This document shows positions 58,355 to 64,000 of a stretch of DNA of 64,000 nt, piece after piece. The translations under genes and the position numbers were made by a program. This DNA comes from Bradyrhizobium sp. WSM3983 (GTDB lineage Bacteria; Pseudomonadota; Alphaproteobacteria; Rhizobiales; Xanthobacteraceae), in NCBI RefSeq assembly GCF_000473045.1, contig NZ_AXAY01000004.1, positions 62,001 to 126,000 on the forward strand, given 5' to 3'. A model generated the notes under the pieces. It did no database searches and had not been told where the DNA came from. It saw nothing but the letters and a program-made list of their open reading frames with translations. The number at the start of each line of letters is the position of its first letter. The stretch's first letter is position 1.

Positions 58355-59080
58355 CTACGAAGTCTTCATCGTGTGGATGCCGCATTCTGTCTTGGCGCGG
58401 CCGCGCCAGCGACCGGCGCGCTCATCCTCGCCCTCAGTCGTTCTGCTCGTGCAAGGCATACACCCAACCGAGCGAAAACCGGACGCCGCAAGTGGATGAC
58501 GCGGCAATTTGGCGCGGACGAAGATCGCTTCGAGTTCCTCACGCGAGACATTGGCGAACGGGTTGAACTTCAGCCGCGCACCATCGTCCTCGACGACCGG
58601 AATGTCGGTGCGCGCATTGCCCTGGAAGCGCTTGCGGCCGTTGAGCCAGGCCGAAAACGGCTTCAGCGCACGCGCCAGTGGCTCGACTTTACGAATACGG
58701 CAGCAGGCGTCGGGATCGGAGAACCAGAGGTCGCGGTCGGGATCTTCGCGCGACAGCGTCTGCTCAGCCGGCTTGACCGAACGAACGTCCTTCAGCCCCA
58801 GCATTGCGACGAGCGTGTCGCGATAGGCCAGCGTCTCCTCGAACAGCCAGCCGGTGTCGAGAAAGATCACCGGGATTGCCGGATCGACATCGGCCACCAC
58901 CTTGAGCAGCGTCGCCGATTCCGTGCCGAAGGACGACAACAGCGCGAGATTGTCGCGCCCGACAGCCTTCAACGCGGCCGCGACGACCTCCGCGGGAGAC
59001 GCATCGCGCAAGGTGCGATCGAGCTCTGCCGCGGAAGGCAGTGTGGAAACAGACGAGATCTGAGGCGCGATGGCGTTCAC
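58355..59080 (-). CDS. cysH: APS reductase (iron-sulfur type CysH)
   Basis: 241 residues. SSFGTESATLLKVVADVDP and FLDTGWLFEETLAYRDTL are the substrate motifs. Cys pairs DACCRIRKV and VGCMPCTSRT give the four ligands of a [4Fe-4S] cluster, and ECGIH near the end holds the catalytic Cys. This makes it the plant-type APS reductase that uses APS directly, and not a PAPS reductase. It overlaps the DUF934 gene by 4 bases (cysH is upstream of sbp and downstream of DUF934 on the minus strand). Confidence 0.95.
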   Translation of the reverse strand: MNAIAPQISSVSTLPSAAELDRTLRDASPAEVVAAALKAVGRDNLALLSSFGTESATLLKVVADVDPAIPVIFLDTGWLFEETLAYRDTLVAMLGLKDVRSVKPAEQTLSREDPDRDLWFSDPDACCRIRKVEPLARALKPFSAWLNGRKRFQGNARTDIPVVEDDGARLKFNPFANVSREELEAIFVRAKLPRHPLAASGFRSVGCMPCTSRTTEGEDERAGRWRGRAKTECGIHTMKTS

Positions 59081-59592
59081 GTGCCGACCCCCTCGGAGTG
59101 ACGCAGCTGCATGCGCCGGTGCAGCGCCGTGATGCGGCCGTCGCCGGTCGGCTGGTAGAACACCGAATAGCGCTTCGCGGTCTGCATGAAGGCTTCCGCG
59201 TCGGCCTGCTTCTTTACCTCGAAAGAATCGAAGCCGGCACGCAGCATGAACACGAACTGGTCGCGCAGGATCTGGCCGGTCGCGCGCAAATCGCCCCGAT
59301 AATTGTAGCGCTCGCGCAGCAGCCGCGCCTGGCTATAGGCACGTCCGTCACGGAAGGTCGGGAACACCAGCGCAACCGTGGCGACCTTGCCGAGATAGGG
59401 CACGAGCCCGTCGATATCGCGGTTGTTCGGCCAGATCACGCCGACTTTGCCGGCGCGCTTGAGCAACGCCTCCGCCTCGCCGACGAAACGCTCCGCGGGA
59501 ACCAGGATGTCGCCAGCTTCAGGCAGCGGCGTGTCGACCGCGAGTTTGACAAAACTGTCGTCGACGATTTTCCCGCCGTTAACGAGTGGCAT
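59077..59592 (-). CDS. DUF934 family protein
   Basis: 171 residues. It matches DUF934: MPLVNGGKIVDDSFVK, KVGVIWPNNRDIDGLVPYLG, VFPTFRDGRAYSQARLLRER and the end FYQPTGDGRITALHRR. It is tightly coupled between cysI (14-base overlap) and cysH (4-base overlap). Its role in sulfite or APS reduction is unknown, and the phylogenetically conserved position suggests a real one. Confidence 0.9.
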   Translation of the reverse strand: MPLVNGGKIVDDSFVKLAVDTPLPEAGDILVPAERFVGEAEALLKRAGKVGVIWPNNRDIDGLVPYLGKVATVALVFPTFRDGRAYSQARLLRERYNYRGDLRATGQILRDQFVFMLRAGFDSFEVKKQADAEAFMQTAKRYSVFYQPTGDGRITALHRRMQLRHSEGVGT

Positions 59593-61234
59593 AGACGCGC
59601 TCCTTGAAGGGTTCGACGCCGAGGCGCTTCACCGTGTCGATGAACAGCTCCTCCGGCCGCTCGCGCAGCGCCAGATAGGCTTCCACGACGTCCTCGATGA
59701 CGTCGGCGACTTCGTCGAACTTGACGCCGGGGCCGATCAGATTGCCCAGCGCAGCACCCTCATCGGCGCGACCCCCGATGGTGATCTGGTAGACCTCCTC
59801 GCCGTTCTTCTCGACGCCGAGAATGCCGATATGGCCGACATGGTGATGGCCGCAGGCGTTGATGCAGCCGGAGATGTTGATGTGGAGCCGGCCGATCAGA
59901 TTGGCGAGCTCATGGTTGGCGAAGCGCCGCGTCAGCTCCTGCGCGATCGGGATCGAGCGCGCATTCGCCAGCGAGCAATAATCGAGCCCCGGGCAGGCGA
60001 TGATGTCGGTGATCAGGTTGACGTTCGGTGTCGCCAGCCCAAGCTTGTCGAGCGCCTTCCACAACGCCGGCAGATCGCGCTTGGCAACATGCGGCAGCAC
60101 CAGGTTCTGTTCGTGGCCGACGCGGATCTCACCAAAGGAATATTTGTCGGCGAGATCGGCCAGCGCATCCATCTGCTCGGCCGTGGCGTCGCCTGGAGGC
60201 GCGCCGATCGGCTTCAACGAGATCGTGACGATGGAGTAGCCCTGCACCTTGTGCGGCGACACCGAATTCTTGCGCCACGCCTCGAAGTCCGCGTCCGCCG
60301 CGGCCTGACGCAGCTCGTCCGGCATGTGCGGCAGCTTCTCGTAGTTCGGATAGGTGAAGCGCGAGCGGATGTCCTCGATCACCTCGTCATCGATCTGGAG
60401 CGAGGAATTGCGGATGTGCTGCCACTCGTCCTCGACCTCGCGCGAGAATTTTTCGATGCCGAGCTCGTGCACCAGGATCTTGATGCGCGCCTTGTAGATG
60501 TTGTCGCGGCGGCCGTACTGATTGTAGACGCGCAGGATCGCCTCGATATAGCTGAGGATATCGCGGCCGTGGACGAAGTGCTTGATGGTCTTGCCGATGA
60601 ATGGCGTGCGGCCGAGACCGCCGCCGACCAGCACCTCGAAACCGGTCTCGCCCTTCTCGTTCTTAATCAGCTTCAACCCGATGTCGTGGATCTTGATCGC
60701 GGCGCGATCATGATCCGACGCGGTGATCGCGATCTTGAACTTGCGCGGCAGGAACGAGAATTCCGGATGCAGCGTGGTGTGCTGACGGATCAGCTCCGAC
60801 CAGATGCGCGGATCCTCGATCTCGCCGGGCGCGACTCCCGCCCACTGGTCCGAGGTGACGTTGCGCATGTTGTTGCCGGACGTCTGCATCGCATGGATGC
60901 CGACCTCGGCGAGATCGGCGAGCGCATCCGGCAGCTCGGCGAGCTTGATCCAGTTGAACTGGATGTTCTGCCGCGTAGTGAAGTGGCCGTAGCCGCGGTC
61001 GTATTTGCGCGCGACATGGGCGAGCGCCCGCAACTGGTTCGAGGCCAGCGTCCCATAGGGGATCGCGACGCGGAACATGTAGGCGTGCAGCTGCAGATAG
61101 ACGCCGTTCTGAAGCCGCAGGATCTTGAACTCGTCCTCGGTCAGCTCGCCCGAGAGGCGGCGCTTCACCTGGTCGCGGAACTCCGAGACGCGCTCGTTGA
61201 CGAGCGTGCGGTCGATTTCGTCGTAAGCGTACAT
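59579..61234 (-). CDS. cysI: Ferredoxin-type sulfite (or nitrite) reductase
   Basis: 551 residues. The two pairs of Cys that bind the coupled [4Fe-4S] cluster and siroheme are present, as CPGLDYC and INISGCINACGHHH. TTRQNIQFNWIKLAELPD and LGRTPFIGKT are substrate-side motifs. The family covers nitrite and sulfite reductases; neighbours cysG, cysH and cysD point to sulfite. No cysJ is present, so electrons should come from ferredoxin or another donor. Confidence 0.93.
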   Translation of the reverse strand: MYAYDEIDRTLVNERVSEFRDQVKRRLSGELTEDEFKILRLQNGVYLQLHAYMFRVAIPYGTLASNQLRALAHVARKYDRGYGHFTTRQNIQFNWIKLAELPDALADLAEVGIHAMQTSGNNMRNVTSDQWAGVAPGEIEDPRIWSELIRQHTTLHPEFSFLPRKFKIAITASDHDRAAIKIHDIGLKLIKNEKGETGFEVLVGGGLGRTPFIGKTIKHFVHGRDILSYIEAILRVYNQYGRRDNIYKARIKILVHELGIEKFSREVEDEWQHIRNSSLQIDDEVIEDIRSRFTYPNYEKLPHMPDELRQAAADADFEAWRKNSVSPHKVQGYSIVTISLKPIGAPPGDATAEQMDALADLADKYSFGEIRVGHEQNLVLPHVAKRDLPALWKALDKLGLATPNVNLITDIIACPGLDYCSLANARSIPIAQELTRRFANHELANLIGRLHINISGCINACGHHHVGHIGILGVEKNGEEVYQITIGGRADEGAALGNLIGPGVKFDEVADVIEDVVEAYLALRERPEELFIDTVKRLGVEPFKERVYATR

Positions 61235-61245
61235 AAGTGAATGCC

Positions 61246-61563
61246 TTAAACTTGGGCCGGCTGTCCGATGGTGACGCCCGTTTGGCGTATCTGTTCACGC
61301 AGATTGCCGGGTTCGATCTTGCCGTCCGCGCCAACCTGCACCGGGGCGATATAGGGACCGATCGCGCCGACGTCATCGGCCACGGACTCCGCGAGCAAGG
61401 CCTTTGCCTCGTCGGAGTTGCGCACGATCGCGGCTTCCGACAGGTCCGCGGACCAGCTCTTGGCGGCGGTGCGATACACCACGATACCGTCCCAGGTGCG
61501 GTTGGCGGTCACGACCGAAGGGCCGGCGATTTTGATCTTCTTCTGTTCAAGCGGGGAGGTCAT
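61246..61563 (-). CDS. DUF2849 family protein
   Basis: 105 residues. KIAGPSVVTANRTWDGIVVY and SADLSEAAIVRNSDEAKAL are DUF2849 features. It sits between cysG (4-base overlap) and cysI (11-base gap). The function is unknown. A basic, soluble protein of this size could be an assembly or electron-transfer factor of sulfite reductase, which is only a guess. Confidence 0.88.
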   Translation of the reverse strand: MTSPLEQKKIKIAGPSVVTANRTWDGIVVYRTAAKSWSADLSEAAIVRNSDEAKALLAESVADDVGAIGPYIAPVQVGADGKIEPGNLREQIRQTGVTIGQPAQV

Positions 61564-62984
61564 TCGGCTGCATCCAATAGGTCAGAGATGATTTGCTTTG
61601 GGGATTGACGGCGCAGAGACCCGGCATGCCGGACCACATCGCCGATGATGAGAATGGCGGGACCACCATTGGTCCGCTTTACGAGCTCGGGCAGGTCTCG
61701 CAGCGTGCCGATCGCGCCCTGCGCGTCCGGCCGCGTGACGCGGGCGAACACGCCGACCGACGTCTCCGGCGAACGGCCCGCGGCAAACAGGCCGGCGCGA
61801 ACGGCGGGCGCAGCGCTCATGCCCATGTAGACCACGACAGTCATCTTGGTGTCGGTCAGTGTCGACCAATCCACCGTCTCCGCGTCGCGCGCCTTGTGCG
61901 CTGTGAGGAAGGTGATGCGGGTTGCTTCGTGACGATAGGTGAGCGGCACCTCGAAATCGGCGGCGCCGCCGAGTCCCGCTGTAATGCCGGGGATGATCGA
62001 ATAGGCAACGCCTGCCGCGCGGAGGGCTTCCATCTCTTCGCCGCCGCGGCCGAACACGAAGGGATCGCCGCCCTTCAGCCGCACCACGCGCTGGCCAGCT
62101 TGCGCGGCCTCGATCATGCGCTTGTTGATGGCGTCCTGGCCGATGCCGGGCTTGCCAACGCGGCGGCCGACGGCAACGCGCGTGGTGTCGCGACGGATGC
62201 GGTCGAGAATTTCCGGAGAGACCAGCTCGTCATGGAAGACGATGTCGGCATCCTGCAATGCGCGCAGCGCCTTGATGGTCAGAAGATCGGGATCGCCGGG
62301 GCCGGCACCGACCAGCGCGACCGAGCCTTCCGGCTTCTCGGCGCGCGCGAAATCGGACGGATCTGAGATCGCCTTGAGCGCTGCGTCCGCTTCGCCTTTG
62401 CGGCCGGCCAACACGGCAGCGCCGATCGGACCGTCGATCACGAGCTCCCAGAAGCGGCGGCGCAGCGGAAATTCGGCAATGCGCTCATTGATGGACTTGC
62501 GGAAGCCGCCGATGAACTCGGCAAGCTCGCCGATGCGCGCCGGCAGCAGCGCCTCGATCTTCTCGCGCACGCGCCGCGCGACCACCGGCGAGGTGCCGCC
62601 GGTGCCGACCGCGACCACGACATCGCCGCGATCGACGATCGCCGGGAAGATGAAGCTGGAATGTTCGAGATCGTCCATGACGTTGACCGGCAGGCCAAGC
62701 GACTTCGCCCGCGCCGACATCGCCACGCCGACATCACCCGCGCCCGCACAGACAATAGCGATGACACCGGCAAGATCGGCCGTCAGTGGATCGCCCGTCG
62801 CAAACTCAATACGCGCCGCATCATCGGAGCTCAGGCCCAGCTCATGATTGCCGTCGATCGCATGCACGCGGATGCGCGCACCGGCAGCGGCGAGCACGCG
62901 CAGTTTTGCGCGCAAAAGCTCACCCCCGCCGATGAGCACCACCGGACCGTTACTGAGATCGAGGAACACCGGCAAGAACCGCAT
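61560..62984 (-). CDS. cysG: Siroheme synthase CysG (trifunctional)
   Basis: 474 residues. The N-terminal precorrin-2 dehydrogenase/ferrochelatase part has FLPVFLDLSNGPVVLIGGGE and VAVGTGGTSPVVARRVREKI. The C-terminal uroporphyrinogen-III methyltransferase part (about 225-460) has VGAGPGDPDLLTIKALRALQ, VVRLKGGDPFVFGRGGEEME and GITAGLGGAA. It makes the siroheme used by the CysI product. It is the first gene of the reductive operon. Confidence 0.95.
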   Translation of the reverse strand: MRFLPVFLDLSNGPVVLIGGGELLRAKLRVLAAAGARIRVHAIDGNHELGLSSDDAARIEFATGDPLTADLAGVIAIVCAGAGDVGVAMSARAKSLGLPVNVMDDLEHSSFIFPAIVDRGDVVVAVGTGGTSPVVARRVREKIEALLPARIGELAEFIGGFRKSINERIAEFPLRRRFWELVIDGPIGAAVLAGRKGEADAALKAISDPSDFARAEKPEGSVALVGAGPGDPDLLTIKALRALQDADIVFHDELVSPEILDRIRRDTTRVAVGRRVGKPGIGQDAINKRMIEAAQAGQRVVRLKGGDPFVFGRGGEEMEALRAAGVAYSIIPGITAGLGGAADFEVPLTYRHEATRITFLTAHKARDAETVDWSTLTDTKMTVVVYMGMSAAPAVRAGLFAAGRSPETSVGVFARVTRPDAQGAIGTLRDLPELVKRTNGGPAILIIGDVVRHAGSLRRQSPKQIISDLLDAAE

Positions 62985-63127
62985 ACGATACTCGCTTGCC
63001 CCACATTCGGGGTTGACTGGAATTATTTTCTATATATGTGTCGTTTCGAGCGCGCAAAGAGAAAATTTTTTCTTCTCTTCTGCATCGCAACTATAGAAAA
63101 TTCGCCTCCAAACGCAAAGTGGCAGAG
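62985..63127. promoter_or_regulatory. Divergent cysG/cysD control region
   Basis: This AT-rich region holds ATTTTCTATA (63025-63034) and its exact inverse TATAGAAAAT (63092-63101). On the minus strand, TTGCGC and TATAGA are 17 bases apart (about 63053 to 63026), a good promoter for cysG. On the plus strand CTATAG (63091-63096) is a likely -10 for cysD. The mirror pair may thus be two -10 regions, or a regulator's half-sites. Confidence 0.5.
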
Positions 63128-64000
63128 ATGCATCTTCTCAGGACCGATTCTGGTGCAGATGGCCGGGACTCCCGCGCCGCCGTTTCCGAGCAAATTCCCG
63201 TCGCGCTGACCGCCCCCAGCATGGACCATCTCGACCAGCTGGAAGCGCAGAGCGTCTACATATTCCGGGAGGCCTTCGCCCGCCTGAAGAAGATCGCCCT
63301 GCTGTGGTCGCTCGGCAAGGACTCCAACGTCATGATCTGGCTGGCGCGCAAGGCGTTCTTCGGCCGCCTGCCGTTCCCCGCCCTCCATGTCGATACCGGC
63401 AAGAAGTTTCCGGAGATGTATCGGTTCCGCGATCACTACGGGAAAGAGTGGGAGCTCGATCTGCGCGTCGAGCCCTGCCCGCCCATCGATGCCGTCGACC
63501 CAACGCTGCCGCCTGCCGCCCGTTCCGCCGCGCGCAAGACCGAAGGCCTCAAGATGGCGCTGGCCAAGTACGGCTTCGACGGCCTGATCGCCGGCATCCG
63601 CCGCGACGAGGAAGCCACCCGCGCCAAGGAGCGCGTGTTCTCGCCGCGCGGTCTCGAAGGCAATTGGGACGTGCGCGACCAGCCGCCGGAGTTCTGGGAT
63701 CATTTCAACGCGTCGCCGCCGCAGGGCGCTCACTTGCGCATTCACCCGATCCTGCATTGGACCGAGGCGGACATCTGGGCCTACACCAAGCGCGAGAACA
63801 TCCCGATCATCCCGCTATATCTCGCCAAGGACGGCAAGCGCTATCGCTCGCTGGGTGATCAAGACATCACCAATCCGGTCTCATCGACCGCGACGAACAT
63901 CGACGAGATCCTGATCGAGCTCGAACAGACCAAGGTGCCGGAGCGCGCCGGCCGCGCGCTCGACCACGAGACCGAGGACGCTTTCGAGCGCCTGCGCGTC
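63128..64000 (+). CDS. cysD: Sulfate adenylyltransferase subunit 2, 3' end outside window
   Basis: 291 codons visible. The PP-loop motif LLWSLGKDSNVMIWLARKAF, then HVDTGKKFPEMYRFRD, AGIRRDEEATRAKER and LGDQDIT are CysD signatures. It makes APS from sulfate and ATP with CysN or CysNC, expected just beyond the window. The ATG at 63128 lies about 25 bases after a predicted transcript start. An ATG at 63221 (MDHLDQLEAQ) is the alternative and gives the shorter N-terminus often annotated. Confidence 0.94.
   Translation, partial: MHLLRTDSGADGRDSRAAVSEQIPVALTAPSMDHLDQLEAQSVYIFREAFARLKKIALLWSLGKDSNVMIWLARKAFFGRLPFPALHVDTGKKFPEMYRFRDHYGKEWELDLRVEPCPPIDAVDPTLPPAARSAARKTEGLKMALAKYGFDGLIAGIRRDEEATRAKERVFSPRGLEGNWDVRDQPPEFWDHFNASPPQGAHLRIHPILHWTEADIWAYTKRENIPIIPLYLAKDGKRYRSLGDQDITNPVSSTATNIDEILIELEQTKVPERAGRALDHETEDAFERLRV

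Noticed and set aside
59423-61240. 605-codon plus-strand frame over cysI
   Set aside because: Shadow frame opposite an intact sulfite reductase.

Overview
The window reads as a stretch of core chromosome from a high-GC alphaproteobacterium of the order Hyphomicrobiales, most likely Bradyrhizobium or a close relative. This is inferred, not proven. The supporting signs are a zapA / 6S RNA / fthC locus next to transketolase, an RcdA-type DUF1465 gene, DUF1192 and DUF4164 genes, a TfdA-alpha-like dioxygenase, a plant-type (iron-sulfur) APS reductase in a cysG-cysI-cysH operon, and many palindromic intergenic repeats of the kind that litter Bradyrhizobium genomes. No tRNA, rRNA, CRISPR array, insertion sequence or phage gene was seen.

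Layout, left to right. 1-3081: two tandem soluble chemoreceptors that share the same C-terminal domain. 3675-7665: a three-gene periplasmic molybdenum hydroxylase with a triheme cytochrome c, preceded by a long leader with two matching inverted repeats. 7852-10582 (minus): ymdB, fthC, 6S RNA, zapA and a DUF4164 gene. 10910-20474 (plus): transketolase, GAPDH, phosphoglycerate kinase, a class II and then a class I fructose-bisphosphate aldolase, a ThiE-like protein, a Sel1-repeat protein and an inositol-phosphatase family protein. 20475-22687: a more AT-rich patch with a small secreted protein and an AAA ATPase. 22688-27046 (minus): an RND efflux pump and its adaptor, with a decayed DUF1295 gene upstream. 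27717-30585: a MotA/ExbB-like and MotB/OmpA-like pair, an acetyltransferase and a small anchored protein. 30603-34197: ABC exporter, ribosomal protein L31, rcdA, a candidate small RNA and a DUF1192 gene. 34318-41474: quinone oxidoreductase, two cyclic-di-GMP proteins and galU. 41649-49004: cell-envelope genes (lytic transglycosylase, SGNH protein), a CsbD-like protein, a divergent SDR / TfdA-like pair, YqgE and a DsbD-N-domain protein. 49243-54305: flippase, TauE-family exporter, 3-hydroxybutyrate dehydrogenase with a patatin, and a CAP-domain lipoprotein. 54396-64000: the sulfate assimilation cluster.

The best-defined functional unit is the sulfur cluster. A sulfate-binding protein and CysT/W/A import sulfate. 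CysD (with a partner beyond the window) activates it, CysH reduces APS, CysI reduces sulfite and CysG makes its siroheme. Two conserved proteins of unknown function (DUF934, DUF2849) are translationally linked to these genes. The reductive operon and cysD diverge from one 143-base region whose two probable -10 elements form a mirror-image pair. The second clear unit is the central-carbon block from tkt to the class I aldolase.

No obviously new defence or biosynthetic system stands out. The points most worth a second look are non-coding: a confident 6S RNA, a small-RNA candidate resembling the suhB/alpha-r8 family, two copies of a CGTCA-N5-TGACG operator-like repeat, and at least five families of 45-160 base palindromic elements. 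Among proteins, the orphan MotAB-like pair and the paired chemoreceptors are the most interesting.
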